From positions 331,897-395,896 of the forward strand of contig NZ_LMIT01000001.1 in the NCBI RefSeq assembly GCF_001428825.1: a DNA stretch of 64,000 nt. The letters run 5' to 3'. Source of the DNA: Nocardioides sp. Root240. GTDB taxonomy: Bacteria; Actinomycetota; Actinomycetes; Propionibacteriales; Nocardioidaceae. This document shows positions 54,373-64,000 of the stretch, piece after piece. The position numbers and the translations under genes were made by a program. The stretch's first letter is position 1; every line of letters begins with the position of its first letter. Below the pieces are notes generated by a model that did not search any database, had not been told where the DNA came from, and worked only from the letters and a program-made list of their open reading frames with translations.

Positions 54373-55308
54373 TTAAGAACCGAGCGTCGTGCAGAGAAGG
54401 TCGACGTAGCCGTCGTGGTCCGCGCGCACGGCCACCGAGGTCCGCCCTCGACGCTCGTCGACCTCGGCGGCGAACCGCGTGGCGCCGTACCGGACCGGGT
54501 CGGTGCGCTCGACCTGCACGGTGGCCCGCAAGGTCGTCAGCAGCCCCGGGGCGACGAGCGCGGCGACCGCGAGCGGGTCGTGCAGCGGCGCTCCCCCGGC
54601 CGCCGCCATCGACGGGTCGCGTCGGTACCACTCGATCCGGGCATCGACGAGGTCCGCCGTCGCGCGGGCCGCGGGCGTCCCGAGCCTCCGGAGCCGGGCC
54701 ACGTCGGCGGCGGTGAGGGGCGCGGAGAAGGTCGCGTCCATGGTCACCAGCAGCACGTCGCGGAAGGGCGCGGCGAGCACGTCGGCCGCGGCCTCGGGGT
54801 CGCACCACACGTTGCGCTCGGCGTACGGCGTGACGCCGGCCCGCTGGTGGGCGCCGCCGAGCACGACCAGGCGCCCGACCGAGCCGGTGATCGAGCGATC
54901 GGCGGCCAGCGCCGCGGCCAGGTTGGTCAACGGCCCCGTGGCCACCACCGCGACCGGCTCGGTGGCGGCCCGCAGCGTGGCGACCAGCCACTCGACCGCC
55001 TCGGTGCCCGCGGCCGACACGGGCGCCGGCAGGTCGAGGGTGGGCGGCAGGTCGTCGCGCCCGCTGGGCAACGGCGTGAGCCGCGGCCGGACCGGCTCGT
55101 TGCGCCCCGGGTGGACGCCGACGCTCGCACCCCGGCCGACCAGGTCCAGGACCCGCAGCGTGTTGTCGGTCGTGTGCCGCACGTCGTGGTTGCCCCAGCT
55201 GGTGGTCACCCCGAGCAGGTCGAGCCCGGGGTGCAGTGCCGCGAGCAGGATCGCGACGGCGTCGTCGGTCCCGGTGTCGCAGTCGAGCACCACCGGGACC
55301 CGGGTCAT
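54373..55308 (-). CDS. Inosine-uridine preferring nucleoside hydrolase
   Basis: A 311-aa N-ribohydrolase that cleaves nucleosides to base and ribose. The calcium-binding DxDxxxDD motif is at the N-terminus (LDCDTGTDDAVAI), with VATGPLTNLA and the C-terminal HDPLAVAAL that supplies the catalytic His and a further Asp. Length is typical. The start overlaps the upstream membrane-protein gene by 4 nt, so it is the tail of the ribF operon extension. Confidence 0.93.
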   Translation of the reverse strand: MTRVPVVLDCDTGTDDAVAILLAALHPGLDLLGVTTSWGNHDVRHTTDNTLRVLDLVGRGASVGVHPGRNEPVRPRLTPLPSGRDDLPPTLDLPAPVSAAGTEAVEWLVATLRAATEPVAVVATGPLTNLAAALAADRSITGSVGRLVVLGGAHQRAGVTPYAERNVWCDPEAAADVLAAPFRDVLLVTMDATFSAPLTAADVARLRRLGTPAARATADLVDARIEWYRRDPSMAAAGGAPLHDPLAVAALVAPGLLTTLRATVQVERTDPVRYGATRFAAEVDERRGRTSVAVRADHDGYVDLLCTTLGS

Positions 55309-56324
55309 GCGCGGTCCTCGTCAGCAGGGTCGGCGTCGCGCAGCGACCGGTAGGCGACCCGCGCACTGACCGCCCGCTCGAGCTCGCGGATCACCACCGA
55401 GAAGAACTGGCGGCGGTAGAGCTCGTCGGTGACGGCGTACACCGTGAAGTAGAGGCCGCTGAAGGCGGCGAGGAAGGTCGAGACGCGGAGCAGCTCGAGG
55501 CTGAGTCGCTCGCCGAACACGTGGCCGATGGGGCCGTCGAGGGCGTGCACGGGGTGGGCCAGCCACAGCTCGAGCACCTCGGGCTCCATCGCGACCAGCC
55601 CGAACACGATGAAGAAGGCGAAGACCGCCAGCGCGAGCAGCAGCACCTGGACCGCCTGGGCCACCAGGAGGACCAGCACCAGGTTGGCCTTCTGGAGGCC
55701 GGCCACCTCGGCGTCGACCGCACCGACCTTGTCGACGCGGTCGGCGATCCTGCGCGCGGCCGGCTCGAGCGGCGTCCCCGCACAGGCCTCGATCAGCTGC
55801 TGCGCCTCGACCTCGTCGTCGACGCTGTCGAGCTCCTCCGGAAGCCGGGTCAGCAGGAAGCCGATCGCGATCGCCGCGAACAGCAGCACCGTCACCCACA
55901 GCACTCCGCCGTCGAGGCTCGCCGCGACCTGCCACACCTCGGTGTTGATGAACAGGAAGGTGATGAACAGCAGCAGCAGCGGCAGGGCACGCGTGACGAG
56001 GGGCAGCATCAGCCCCATCGAGCGGAAGGTACGACGGACCGCCCACCCCACGATGAGCCAGGCCCGGAGCACGGCCACGGCGTAGACGGCGAGCACGACG
56101 CCGAACACGGTCAGCGCCGCACCGAGCGCCGAGGCCACCCCCAGCCAGAGCCCGGTGCCGAGGCCGGCGACGGCCGCCAGCACGACGGCCACCGCGACGG
56201 CCGGGACCAGCCGGCCGCTGCGGAGGCCACGCGCGACCGCGGCGCGGTAGTCGTCGACGAAGTAGGGCAGGCCGTGCTCGACGAACCACCGCTCGGCGGC
56301 GGCGAGGTCGTCCGGCGCTGCCAC
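55305..56324 (-). CDS. Polytopic membrane protein of unknown function
   Basis: A 339-aa protein with a short cytosolic start (AAAERWFVEHGLPYFVDDY), about seven hydrophobic helices in two groups (45-165 and 220-300), and a charged segment between them (EELDSVDDEVEAQQL). It ends in a basic/acidic tail. No family is recognised. The GTG at 56324 lies one base after the ribF stop and the 3' end overlaps the nucleoside hydrolase, so it is part of that transcription unit. Confidence 0.75.
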   Translation of the reverse strand: MAAPDDLAAAERWFVEHGLPYFVDDYRAAVARGLRSGRLVPAVAVAVVLAAVAGLGTGLWLGVASALGAALTVFGVVLAVYAVAVLRAWLIVGWAVRRTFRSMGLMLPLVTRALPLLLLFITFLFINTEVWQVAASLDGGVLWVTVLLFAAIAIGFLLTRLPEELDSVDDEVEAQQLIEACAGTPLEPAARRIADRVDKVGAVDAEVAGLQKANLVLVLLVAQAVQVLLLALAVFAFFIVFGLVAMEPEVLELWLAHPVHALDGPIGHVFGERLSLELLRVSTFLAAFSGLYFTVYAVTDELYRRQFFSVVIRELERAVSARVAYRSLRDADPADEDRA

Positions 56325-56325
56325 G

Positions 56326-57273
56326 TCAGTCCGCGAGGATGGTCCGTGCGCGGGCCACGTCGCCGGACATCGCCACGAGCAGGTCGTCGATCGAGTCGAA
56401 GCGCACCATCCCGCGCAGCCGCTCGACGAACTCCACCTCGACCTCGTGGCCGTAGAGCTGGAGGTCGGTGCGGTCGAGCACGTACGACTCCACCCGCCGC
56501 TCCCGCTCCCCCGCGAAGGTCGGGTTCGTGCCCACGCTGATCGCCGCCGGGTACGTCGAGCCGGCGTCGGGCCCGTCGAGCACGGTCAGCCGGCCGGCGT
56601 ACACGCCGTCGGCGGGGGCGGCCGCGCCCGGGCGGACCGGCACGTTGGCCGTCGGGTAGCCGAGCTCGCGGCCGCGCTTGTCGCCCTCGACGACGACCCC
56701 CCGCGTGGTGAACGAGCGGCCGAGCGCCTCGGCGGCGCCGGTCACGTCGCCCGCGGCCAGGCAGGTGCGCACGTAGGTCGAGGACCAGACCTGAGGTCCG
56801 CCGTCGAGGCTGACCTCCTCGAGCACGAAGTCGTGGTCGCGGCCGGCCTCACGCAGCAGGTTGCAGTCGCCGGCGGCCCGGTTGCCGAAGCGGAAGTTCG
56901 CGCCCACGACGACCGCCCGCACGTGCAGGGTGTCGAGCAGGATGCGCTGGATGAACTCCGCCGGCGTCCACGACGCGATCTCGCGGGAGAAGGGGATGAC
57001 GAGCACGTCGTCGACCCCGGCCTCTCCGAGCAGCCGGAGCCGCTCGTCGATCGTGGTCAGCGTCGGCGGCGCGTGCTCCGGGCGCAGCACCGCGATCGGG
57101 TGGGGGTCGAAGGTCACGGCGACCACGTGGTCGACGCCGACCTCGCCGGCCACCTCACGGGCCCGCCGGACGACGTGCTGGTGCCCCAGGTGCATGCCGT
57201 CGAAGTTGCCGATCGTCACCACCGTGCGGCCGAGGTCGGCCGGTACGTCGGAGAAGTCACGCCACACTCGCAC
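56326..57273 (-). CDS. ribF: Bifunctional riboflavin kinase/FAD synthetase
   Basis: A 315-aa enzyme converting riboflavin to FMN and FAD. The N-terminal nucleotidyltransferase has IGNFDGMHLGHQHVV and VTFDPHP; the C-terminal kinase domain has GYPTANV and the EVEVEFVERLRGM end. GTG at 57273 has GGGAGAG about 8 nt upstream and gives the normal start (RVWRDFSDVP). Follows truB as in most actinobacteria. Confidence 0.96.
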   Translation of the reverse strand: MRVWRDFSDVPADLGRTVVTIGNFDGMHLGHQHVVRRAREVAGEVGVDHVVAVTFDPHPIAVLRPEHAPPTLTTIDERLRLLGEAGVDDVLVIPFSREIASWTPAEFIQRILLDTLHVRAVVVGANFRFGNRAAGDCNLLREAGRDHDFVLEEVSLDGGPQVWSSTYVRTCLAAGDVTGAAEALGRSFTTRGVVVEGDKRGRELGYPTANVPVRPGAAAPADGVYAGRLTVLDGPDAGSTYPAAISVGTNPTFAGERERRVESYVLDRTDLQLYGHEVEVEFVERLRGMVRFDSIDDLLVAMSGDVARARTILAD

Positions 57274-57329
57274 GGCGGCAACTCTCCCACATCGGCCCCA
57301 CCAGCCCCGAAGGCGGATCGGCCTCAGCC

Positions 57330-58193
57330 TCACCCGACGAAGACGGCCGCGGGCTTCGCCGTACCGCCGGCGGGCTGGTAGAGCGCGAGGAACTCCCCGT
57401 CGGGCGCGAACACTCCGGTCAGCTCGTCGATCGCCAGCGGCAGCGGACGGCCGTAGCGGACGGCCTGCGCCTGCTCCTCGTCGAGGTCGAGCGCCGGGAA
57501 GCTCGCCCGCGCCGCGACGGCCAGCGGGGTCACGTCGAGGTGCTCGAGGTCCTCGTTGGCGCCGTCGAGCGTGAACGGCCCGACGGCGGTACGACGCAGC
57601 GCTGTCAGGTGACCGCCCACGCCGAGGGCGGCCCCGACGTCGCGCGCGATGGCGCGGATGTAGGTGCCGCTCGAGCAGCGGACCGTGATGTCGACGTCGA
57701 CGAACTCCCCCACGACCCGCTGGTCGTGGACGGTCAGCTCGTGGACGGTCACCGGACGCGCCTTGAGCTCGACCTCCTCGCCGTCGCGCACGCGCTGGTA
57801 GGCCCGCTTGCCGTCGACCTTGATCGCACTGACCGCGGTCGGCACCTGGAGGATGTCGCCGACCTGCTCCTCGAACGCGCCGGCGACGACCGCAGGCTGG
57901 AGGTGCCCGGCGGGCGTCGCCGCGACGAGCTCGCCCTCGGCGTCGTCGGTGGTCGTCGTCGCGCCGAGCCGGACCGTGGCGTCGTAGCCCTTCTCGGTCA
58001 GCATCAGGTGGCCGAGCAGCCGGGTGGCGCGCTCGACGCCGATGACCAGCACGCCGGTCGCCATCGGGTCCAGGGTGCCGGCGTGGCCGACCTTCCGGGT
58101 GCCGAGGGTACGGCGGACGCGGGCCACGACCGCGTGCGACGTCAGACCGGCGGGCTTGTCGACGACGACCAGCCCGGACGGGACGGTGGACAC
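57330..58193 (-). CDS. truB: tRNA pseudouridine(55) synthase
   Basis: A 287-aa enzyme that makes pseudouridine 55 in tRNA. The catalytic Asp is in VGHAGTLDPMATGVL, followed by KGYDATVRLG and the RNA-binding CSSGTYIRAIARDVG. A C-terminal extension is typical of actinobacterial TruB. GTG 58193 lies 7 nt after the rbfA stop and matches the family start (VVVDKPAGLTSH). Confidence 0.97.
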   Translation of the reverse strand: MSTVPSGLVVVDKPAGLTSHAVVARVRRTLGTRKVGHAGTLDPMATGVLVIGVERATRLLGHLMLTEKGYDATVRLGATTTTDDAEGELVAATPAGHLQPAVVAGAFEEQVGDILQVPTAVSAIKVDGKRAYQRVRDGEEVELKARPVTVHELTVHDQRVVGEFVDVDITVRCSSGTYIRAIARDVGAALGVGGHLTALRRTAVGPFTLDGANEDLEHLDVTPLAVAARASFPALDLDEEQAQAVRYGRPLPLAIDELTGVFAPDGEFLALYQPAGGTAKPAAVFVG

Positions 58194-58200
58194 GAGGGGA

Positions 58201-58653
58201 TCAGTCCTCGACGTCCTCGTCGAGGTCCGGGGCGGCCTCGCGCGGCTTCTTGTACGGGTCGGCCTCGCCGGCCGGCTGCGCGCCCTCGCGGGCAGCGGCG
58301 ACGGCGGCGTCGGCCTCACGGGCCTTGGCCAGCACCTCGTCGAGGTGGCGGGCGATCTCGGGGACGCCGTCGAACTCGAACGCGAGCGACGGGACGTGGC
58401 GCATGCCGAGCTGCTTGCCGACCTCGGAGCGGAGCATGCCCTTGGCCGACTCCAGCGCCTCCGCGGTCGCCTGCTGGTCGGCGTCCTCGCCGAGGACGGT
58501 GTAGTAGATGGTGGCGTTCTGCGCGTCACCGGTGAGGCGGACCTCTGTCACGGTGACGAAGCCGAGCCGCGGGTCCTTGATGCGACGCTCGAGCATCTCG
58601 GCGACGATCACCTGGATCCGGTCGGCGATCTTGCGCACGCGCGGGCTGGCCAT
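58201..58653 (-). CDS. rbfA: Ribosome-binding factor A
   Basis: A 150-aa small-subunit maturation factor with the KH-like fold: [33 protein letters not shown] and a conserved [11 protein letters not shown]. An acidic C-terminal extension (about 120-150) ends in DLDEDVED. It lies between infB and truB in the canonical order. Confidence 0.96.
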   Translation of the reverse strand: MASPRVRKIADRIQVIVAEMLERRIKDPRLGFVTVTEVRLTGDAQNATIYYTVLGEDADQQATAEALESAKGMLRSEVGKQLGMRHVPSLAFEFDGVPEIARHLDEVLAKAREADAAVAAAREGAQPAGEADPYKKPREAAPDLDEDVED

Positions 58654-58677
58654 GAGTCAGTTCCTATCAGTTGAACG

Positions 58678-58715
58678 GCTGTGCCGTCCGCCCCGGGTGG
58701 GACGGACGGCACAGC
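58678..58715 (-). terminator. Hairpin between infB and rbfA
   Basis: A 13-bp perfect stem (GCTGTGCCGTCCG with CGGACGGCACAGC) and a 12-nt loop, 23 nt past the infB stop. No T-run follows, so partial termination or mRNA processing within the operon is as likely as full termination. Confidence 0.6.
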
Positions 58716-58738
58716 GCGGATGGTGCTGGTGGAGCAGG

Positions 58739-61615
58739 TCAGCCCCGCGGGATTTCCTTCATCTCGAAGGCCTCCACGATGTCGCCCTCCTTGATGTCCT
58801 GGAAGTTCCTGAGCACGAGACCGCACTCGAAGCCTTCCCGGACCTCGGACGCGTCGTCCTTCTCCCGCTTGAGCGAGGCCAGGTCGAGGTTGTCCGCGAT
58901 GACGGCACCGTCGCGCAGGACGCGCACCTTGGCGTTGCGTCGGATGACACCACCGATGACCATGCAGCCCGCGATGTTGCCGATCTTCGACGAGCGGAAG
59001 ATCGCACGGATCTCCGCCTGGCCGAGGGTCTGCTCCTCGTACTCCGGCTTGAGCATGCCCTTGAGGGCCGCCTCGATCTCCTCGATCGCCTGGTAGATGA
59101 CCGAGTAGTAGCGGATCTCGACGCCTTCCTTCTCGGCCATCTGACCCGCCTTGCCCTGCGGCCGGACGTTGAAGCCGATGATGATCGCGTCGGACGCAGC
59201 GGCCAGGTCGACGTTGGTCTCGGTGATCGCACCGACACCGCGGTCGATGACCCGGAGGCTGACCTCCTCGCCCACGTCGATCTGCGCGAGGGCGTCCTCG
59301 AGGGCCTCGACCGAACCGGACACGTCGCCCTTGAGGATGAGGTTGAGCTCCTGGCTCTCGCCCTTCTCCATGGAGGCCATGAAGTCCTCGAGGGTACGAC
59401 GCACGCGGCGCTTGGCCTGCAGGGCGGCACGCTCGCGCGCCTCCCGCTTCTCGGCGATCTGGCGCGCCATCCGGTCGTCCTCGACGACGAGGAAGTTCTG
59501 GCCGGCGCCCGGGACGGACGAGAGGCCGAGAACCATCGCCGGACGGGCCGGGTCGGCCTCGGTCAGCTCGTTGCCGTGCTCGTCGAGCATCGCGCGGACC
59601 CGGCCGTGGGCCGGACCGGCGACGATCGAGTCACCGACGCGCAGCGTGCCGCGCTGGACCAGCACCGTGGCGACCGGACCGCGACCGCGGTCGAGGTGCG
59701 CCTCGATGACCAGGCCCTGGGCGTCCTGGACCGGGTTGGCCCGTAGGTCCAGGGACGCGTCGGCGGTGAGCACGATCGCCTCGAGCAGCTTGTCGAGGTT
59801 GAGGCCGGCCTTGGCCGAGACGTCGACGAACATCGAGTCGCCGCCGTACTCCTCGGGCACGAGGCCGTACTCGGAGAGCTGGCCACGGACCTTCGTCGGG
59901 TCGGCCGACTCCTTGTCGATCTTGTTGACCGCGACCACGATCGGGACGTTGGCCGCCCGGGCGTGGTTGAGCGCCTCGACCGTCTGCGGCATGACGCCGT
60001 CGTCGGCCGCGACCACCAGGACGGCGATGTCGGTCGCCTGCGCACCACGGGCACGCATCGAGGTGAACGCCTCGTGACCGGGGGTGTCGATGAAGGTGAT
60101 GCGACGGTCGTTGCCGTCGACCTCGGTGTGGACCTGGTAGGCACCGATGTGCTGGGTGATGCCACCGGCCTCGCCGGCCACGACGTTGGCGTCGCGGAGC
60201 GCGTCGAGGAGCTTGGTCTTTCCGTGGTCGACGTGACCCATGACGGTGACGACCGGCGGCCGGATGACCAGGTCCTCCTCGCCGCCCTCGTCGGCGCCGA
60301 ACTCGAGGTCGAAGGTCTCCAGCAGCTCGCGGTCCTCGTCCTCCGGGGAGACGACCTCGACGACGTAGTTGAGCTCGTCACCGAGCAGCTCGAGCGTCTC
60401 GTCGCCCACCGACTGGGTGGCCGTGACCATCTCGCCGAGGTGGAAGAGCATCTGCACGAGCGACGCGGCGTCGACGCCGATCTTCTCGGCGAAGTCCGTC
60501 AGGGACGAGCCACGCGCCAGGCGAACGGTCTCGCCGTTGCCCTTGCGGACCCGCATGCCGCCGATCGTCGGGGCCTCCATGGCCTCGAACTCCTGGCGAC
60601 GCGCCCGCTTCGACTTGCGACCACGACGCGCCGGACCGCCGGGGCGACCGAAGGCACCCTGGGTCTGGCCACGCTGACCGGGACGGCCACCGCCACCGGG
60701 ACGACCACCGCCGGCGGGGCCGAAGCCGCCGCCACCGGGACGACCGGCACCGGGCGCACCGGCACCGGCGCCACCGCGACCGGGGGCACCGGCACGACCG
60801 GGGGCACCACCGGGGCGACCCGGACCACCGGGACCACGACCGGGGCCACCGGGGCCACGGCCACCGGGGCCCTGGCCGAAGGCGGCCGGGGACTTCGGCA
60901 TCATCGCCGGGTTGGGGCGCGGCATGCCCGGGCGCGGAGCGCCACCGGCACCAGCCGGCGGGCGCGGGCCGGCCGGACCGGCCTCGCCCTCACGCGGCGG
61001 CGGGGAGGGACGACGACCCATGCCCTGGCTGGGCGCGAACGGGTTGTTGCCGGGACGCGGGGTGCCACCGGGCTTGCCGACCGGACGCGGAGCCGGAGCG
61101 GCACCGGGCGCCTTCGGGGTCGGCGGCTTCGGGCCGGCAGGCTTCGCCGGGGCCGGAGCGGACGCGGCGGCAGCCGGCGCCTCGGGAGCGGCCGGAGCCG
61201 GAGTCGGCTCGGGCTCGGCCGCGGGCGCCTTCGGGCCCGGACGCGGACCCGGACGCGGGCCGGCCGGCTTGTCGGCAACGGGAGCGGCCGGGGCGGCGGG
61301 CGCCTCGGCAGCAGGGGCGGCGGGAGCCTCGGCGGCGGGGGCCGCGGGGGCCTCCGGAGCGGGGGCAGCAGCAGCCTTCTTGGCGGGCGCCGGCTTCGGC
61401 GCCGCCTTGGCGGGCTCGGCCGGGGCGTCGCCGCCGGGCGACATCTTGGCGAGCAGCTCGGCGCCGTAGGTCGCCTCGAACTTCTTCACGGCAGGGAGCT
61501 CGATGCTGGAGGACGCCGTCTTGGCGAACTCACCGATCGCGCTCAGCTTCTCCAGCGCTTCCTTGCTGGGGATGCCGTACTGCTTCGCGAGTTCGGAAAC
61601 TCGGGTCTTGGCCAC
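58739..61615 (-). CDS. infB: Translation initiation factor IF-2
   Basis: A 958-aa GTPase that places initiator tRNA on the ribosome. An N-terminal IF2_N module ([19 protein letters not shown]) is followed by a long Ala/Pro/Gly- and Arg-rich linker (about 60-330), a second IF2_N module, and the G domain with [20 protein letters not shown] and NKID intact, then domains II-IV. GTG start at 61615. The low-complexity linker is typical of actinobacteria. Confidence 0.98.
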   Translation of the reverse strand: MAKTRVSELAKQYGIPSKEALEKLSAIGEFAKTASSSIELPAVKKFEATYGAELLAKMSPGGDAPAEPAKAAPKPAPAKKAAAAPAPEAPAAPAAEAPAAPAAEAPAAPAAPVADKPAGPRPGPRPGPKAPAAEPEPTPAPAAPEAPAAAASAPAPAKPAGPKPPTPKAPGAAPAPRPVGKPGGTPRPGNNPFAPSQGMGRRPSPPPREGEAGPAGPRPPAGAGGAPRPGMPRPNPAMMPKSPAAFGQGPGGRGPGGPGRGPGGPGRPGGAPGRAGAPGRGGAGAGAPGAGRPGGGGFGPAGGGRPGGGGRPGQRGQTQGAFGRPGGPARRGRKSKRARRQEFEAMEAPTIGGMRVRKGNGETVRLARGSSLTDFAEKIGVDAASLVQMLFHLGEMVTATQSVGDETLELLGDELNYVVEVVSPEDEDRELLETFDLEFGADEGGEEDLVIRPPVVTVMGHVDHGKTKLLDALRDANVVAGEAGGITQHIGAYQVHTEVDGNDRRITFIDTPGHEAFTSMRARGAQATDIAVLVVAADDGVMPQTVEALNHARAANVPIVVAVNKIDKESADPTKVRGQLSEYGLVPEEYGGDSMFVDVSAKAGLNLDKLLEAIVLTADASLDLRANPVQDAQGLVIEAHLDRGRGPVATVLVQRGTLRVGDSIVAGPAHGRVRAMLDEHGNELTEADPARPAMVLGLSSVPGAGQNFLVVEDDRMARQIAEKREARERAALQAKRRVRRTLEDFMASMEKGESQELNLILKGDVSGSVEALEDALAQIDVGEEVSLRVIDRGVGAITETNVDLAAASDAIIIGFNVRPQGKAGQMAEKEGVEIRYYSVIYQAIEEIEAALKGMLKPEYEEQTLGQAEIRAIFRSSKIGNIAGCMVIGGVIRRNAKVRVLRDGAVIADNLDLASLKREKDDASEVREGFECGLVLRNFQDIKEGDIVEAFEMKEIPRG

Positions 61616-61708
61616 AATTCTCCTTCTGGCCCGGACCCGGGGTGGATCTCAGACCAATGATGGGTGGTGCAGAACGAACTGGCTCATCGCGAGGTACTCA
61701 TCGAGTGC

Positions 61709-62065
61709 TCATGAGCTGTTGCTCCAGTCTCTGTCGGTCGGATCGGTCCGCGAGGCGACGTACTCCCCCACCGGCACGCTGGACAGCCCACCCGCGCCCG
61801 GAGCGATCCGGAGCGCGCGGGAGAAGGCTTTCCGCCGCACCGCGAGGTCGTAGCAACCGGGTGTGGGGTGCAGGTGCGCTCCACGCCCCGGTGCGGTGCC
61901 GTCGGGATCGGGGACGACGGCCGGTTGGCCATCGGCACCCGAGCCGGCGGTCACCCGCAACAACTCGCGCTTGGCGGCCCGCTCCCGGCATCCGACGCAG
62001 GTCCGGACGGGTCCCGCTGTCGGGAGGACGTCAGGGCGTGCAGGGGATTTCAGTCGGTGGGCCAC
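61709..62065 (-). CDS. ylxR: YlxR-family (DUF448) nucleic-acid-binding protein
   Basis: A 118-aa protein with the YlxR signature RTCVGCRERAAKRELLR and a second motif GRGAHLHPTPGCYDLA. Usually encoded between nusA and infB, as here; in other bacteria it is reported as an RNA-binding or regulatory protein. GTG at 62065 is used; the conserved part begins about 20 residues in, so a later start cannot be excluded. Confidence 0.93.
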   Translation of the reverse strand: MAHRLKSPARPDVLPTAGPVRTCVGCRERAAKRELLRVTAGSGADGQPAVVPDPDGTAPGRGAHLHPTPGCYDLAVRRKAFSRALRIAPGAGGLSSVPVGEYVASRTDPTDRDWSNSS

Positions 62066-62127
62066 CGAGCGACAACTCTACCGCTCCTGCGGTCAGGATC
62101 ACGAACCGGCACTGCCGCGCGGGGCGC

Positions 62128-63096
62128 TCAGGCCTCTTCGTCGGAGTGGATGTCGATGCGCCAGCCGGTCAGTCGCGCCGCCAGGCGGGCGTTCTGGCCC
62201 TCCTTGCCGATGGCGAGCGACAGCTGGAAGTCGGGGACGACGACGCGCGCCGACTTCGCCGCCTCGTCGACCACCGTGACCGACTGCACCTGCGCCGGCG
62301 AGAGCGCGTGGGCGACCAGCGTGGCCGGGTCGTCGGACCAGTCGACGATGTCGATCTTCTCGCCGCCGAGCTCGGCCATCACGTTGCGGACCCGCTGGCC
62401 CATCGGGCCGATGCAGGCGCCCTTGGCGTTGACGCCCGAGACGGTCGAGTGGACCGCGATCTTGGTCCGGTGGCCCGACTCACGCGCGATCGCGGCGATC
62501 TCGACGGTGCCGTCGGCAATCTCGGGGACCTCGAGCGCGAACAGCTTCTTCACCAGGCTCGGGTGCGAGCGCGACAGCGTGATCTGCGGGCCACGCATGC
62601 CCTTGCGGACCGAGACCACCAGGCACTTGATGCGCGTGCCGTGGCTGTAGTCCTCGCCCGGCACCCGCTCGCTGGCGGGCAGCTGGGCCTCGACCTTGCC
62701 GAGGTCGACGAGCACGTCGTCGGGGTTGCGGCCCTGCTGGATGATGCCCGAGACGATGTCGCCCTCCTTGCCGGAGAACTCACCGAACTTGATCTCGTCC
62801 TCGGCGTCGCGCAGGCGCTGCAGCATGATCTGCTTCGCGGTCGTCGCGGCGATCCGGCCGAAGTCGGCGGGCGTGTCGTCGTACTCGCCGACCTTGTTGC
62901 CCTCGGCGTCGAGCTCGACGGCGAGCACGCTGACGTGGCCGGTCTTGCGGTTCAGCTCGACGCGTGCCTGCGCCGAGGAGCCCTCGGTCTTGTGGTAAGC
63001 GGTGAGGAGGGCCTGCTCGATCGCCTCGACGAGGACGTCGAACTTGATCTCCTTCTCGCGCTCCAGCGTCCGGAGGATGCTGAGGTCGATGTCCAT
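62128..63096 (-). CDS. nusA: Transcription termination/antitermination factor NusA
   Basis: A 322-aa NusA with an N-terminal polymerase-binding domain, S1 domain and two KH domains ([18 protein letters not shown] and [19 protein letters not shown]). It lacks the C-terminal acidic repeats of E. coli NusA, as usual for actinobacteria. Overlaps the rimP stop by TGATG. Confidence 0.97.
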   Translation of the reverse strand: MDIDLSILRTLEREKEIKFDVLVEAIEQALLTAYHKTEGSSAQARVELNRKTGHVSVLAVELDAEGNKVGEYDDTPADFGRIAATTAKQIMLQRLRDAEDEIKFGEFSGKEGDIVSGIIQQGRNPDDVLVDLGKVEAQLPASERVPGEDYSHGTRIKCLVVSVRKGMRGPQITLSRSHPSLVKKLFALEVPEIADGTVEIAAIARESGHRTKIAVHSTVSGVNAKGACIGPMGQRVRNVMAELGGEKIDIVDWSDDPATLVAHALSPAQVQSVTVVDEAAKSARVVVPDFQLSLAIGKEGQNARLAARLTGWRIDIHSDEEA

Positions 63097-63617
63097 CAGT
63101 CGGCGTCCTTGTCTTCTTCGCGTGCCTTGCGGTTGAACTCGATCTGGACGAGCGCCTTGCGCACGTCCGTGTAGGGGATGCGGCGCTCCGCGCCGTCCAC
63201 GGCCACGTCGACACCCTCGTCGTCCGAGCCGCCGATGCGGCCCGTGATCGTCGAGTCGTCGGCCAGGGTCACCTTGACCAGGCGGTCCTCGTTGCGCCGC
63301 CAGTGCCGCGGCAGGGTCAGCGGCCGGTCCACGCCACGGGAGGTGACCTCCAGGGTGTACGGCAGCTCGCCCATCACGTCGGAGCCCCCGTCGGCACCGT
63401 CGGCCTCGAGGACCGCGTCGATCACCTTGGTGGCCGCGGCCACGTCGTCGAGCGTCGGCCCGCCGTCGGTGTCGACCGCGACCCGCAGCACCCGCCGCTT
63501 GCCTGCCGGAGTGATCTCGACCGCCTCGACGTCGAGGCCGAGCTCGGCGAGCGGTCCGGTGAGAACCTCCTCGATCCGCTCGGCTGTCGCGCGCTGAGCG
63601 CCCTGGCCCGAACCCAT
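63096..63617 (-). CDS. rimP: Ribosome maturation factor RimP
   Basis: A 173-aa 30S maturation factor. The conserved [17 protein letters not shown] segment and the N-terminal [12 protein letters not shown] match the family; the C-terminal SH3-like domain includes [19 protein letters not shown] 63617 has GGGAGGACTCTC upstream, which fixes the start. First gene of the nusA-infB operon. Confidence 0.96.
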   Translation of the reverse strand: MGSGQGAQRATAERIEEVLTGPLAELGLDVEAVEITPAGKRRVLRVAVDTDGGPTLDDVAAATKVIDAVLEADGADGGSDVMGELPYTLEVTSRGVDRPLTLPRHWRRNEDRLVKVTLADDSTITGRIGGSDDEGVDVAVDGAERRIPYTDVRKALVQIEFNRKAREEDKDAD

Positions 63618-63671
63618 GAGAGTCCTCCCGTGTCCTGTTGTGGCTGTGCCCGTCAACGATAGCGGGTGGGG

Positions 63672-63678
63672 ATAGGGT
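63672..63678 (+). promoter_or_regulatory. -10 box for a leaderless lipoprotein message
   Basis: ATAGGGT lies just before the GTG at 63685, with no ribosome site between them. The arrangement resembles leaderless actinobacterial promoters (TANNNT about 7 nt before the start codon). Confidence 0.45.
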
Positions 63679-63684
63679 TCCCCG

Positions 63685-64000
63685 GTGCCCGCTGCCCCCT
63701 TCCCGCTGACGCGCCGCGCCGTGGTCACCGGCGGGCTCGCCGGAGCCGCGCTGGCGCTGACCGGGTGCGACGCGATCGGCGGCGTCCTGGACGGCGACGA
63801 GAGCCCGGGCGTGTCGGGTGCCGTCACCCCCACCGCCCCCGCCGTGGATGCCGACAGCGACCTGGTCACCTCGGTCCTGTCCTCCCTCCACGCGGCCGCC
63901 GCGCTCGCCACCGCCGTCGGTACGACGGTCCCCGCGCTCGCCCCGGTCGCCACTCCCTTCGCCCGCCTGCACGACGCGCACGTCGACCGGCTCCGCGGGG
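63685..64000 (+). CDS. Lipoprotein, probably DUF4439/ferritin-like (3' end outside window)
   Basis: The first ~105 residues of an exported lipoprotein: a Tat-like signal ([15 protein letters not shown]) with lipobox LALTGC, a Gly/Asp-rich linker, then an Ala-rich helical segment ending [11 protein letters not shown], which resembles the first helix of ferritin-like DUF4439 proteins that often lie divergent from rimP. The gene is cut by the window edge, so the domain call is tentative. Confidence 0.65.
   Translation, partial: MPAAPFPLTRRAVVTGGLAGAALALTGCDAIGGVLDGDESPGVSGAVTPTAPAVDADSDLVTSVLSSLHAAAALATAVGTTVPALAPVATPFARLHDAHVDRLRG

Noticed and set aside
60640..60900. Tandem CCACCGGG/ACGACCG repeats that resemble a repeat array
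   Set aside because: They encode the Gly/Pro/Arg-rich linker of IF-2 in frame; unit length and spacing are irregular and there are no spacers as in CRISPR.

Overview
The window is a stretch of a GC-rich actinobacterial chromosome. It uses many GTG starts and one TTG start, has densely overlapping operons, and carries an actinobacterial gene set: a diheme QcrC and Rieske/QcrB bc1 module beside an aa3 oxidase, mycobacterial-type adenosine kinase, DUF3043, Tad pilus genes without a secretin, and a c-di-AMP riboswitch in front of a NlpC/P60 hydrolase. Together these point to Nocardioides or a close relative in Propionibacteriales; the genus is an inference from gene order and protein style. I see no tRNA, rRNA, CRISPR array, insertion sequence with transposase, or clear pseudogene.

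Layout. 1-8.4 kb: a Tad/Flp pilus assembly operon (tadZ, tadA, a von Willebrand A-tadB fusion, tadC), followed by a NarL-type histidine kinase/response regulator pair and two Flp pilins. 8.4-12.4 kb (minus): an M48 membrane protease, a gluzincin-type lipoprotein and a NlpC/P60 endopeptidase whose leader holds a c-di-AMP riboswitch, then a small double-CxxC protein. 12.5-18.4 kb: a DEDDh exonuclease/GIY-YIG fusion, a stand-alone Lrp effector domain, a large secreted Ig-repeat protein, and a small membrane protein with an HTTM protein. 18.4-20.8 kb (minus): trpD, a stand-alone receiver-like protein, ctaG. 20.9-30 kb: ctaE-qcrCAB (plus) facing an L,D-transpeptidase and ctaCDF (minus), the components of a bc1-aa3 respiratory supercomplex. 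30-41.6 kb: cysteine desulfurase with a TusA-like carrier, adenosine kinase, erpA, alcohol dehydrogenase with DUF4334, glycerate kinase, nadA with yjdM/DUF3043/EthD-like genes, aldo/keto reductase, GNAT, azlCD. 41.7-50.5 kb: dapB, a methyltransferase, a BCCT transporter, then M16 peptidase-pnp-rpsO, and a PadR/HAAS pair. 50.6-55.3 kb: a molybdopterin oxidoreductase, arfB, a Tat-type sulfite oxidase homologue and a nucleoside hydrolase. 55.3-63.6 kb (minus): a membrane protein and the rimP-nusA-ylxR-infB-rbfA-truB-ribF translation operon, with a truncated lipoprotein gene at the right edge.

How it fits together. Most of the window is conserved core (respiration, translation, Trp/NAD/lysine biosynthesis). 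The usual ribF-rpsO-pnp-pepR-dapB neighbourhood is interrupted twice, by the Mo-enzyme/PadR block and by the BCCT/methyltransferase block. The accessory and regulatory interest lies in the Tad operon with its own two-component system, a 6-4-6 dyad shared by the Flp pilin and surface-protein promoters, the riboswitch, and several long palindromes lodged between convergent genes.
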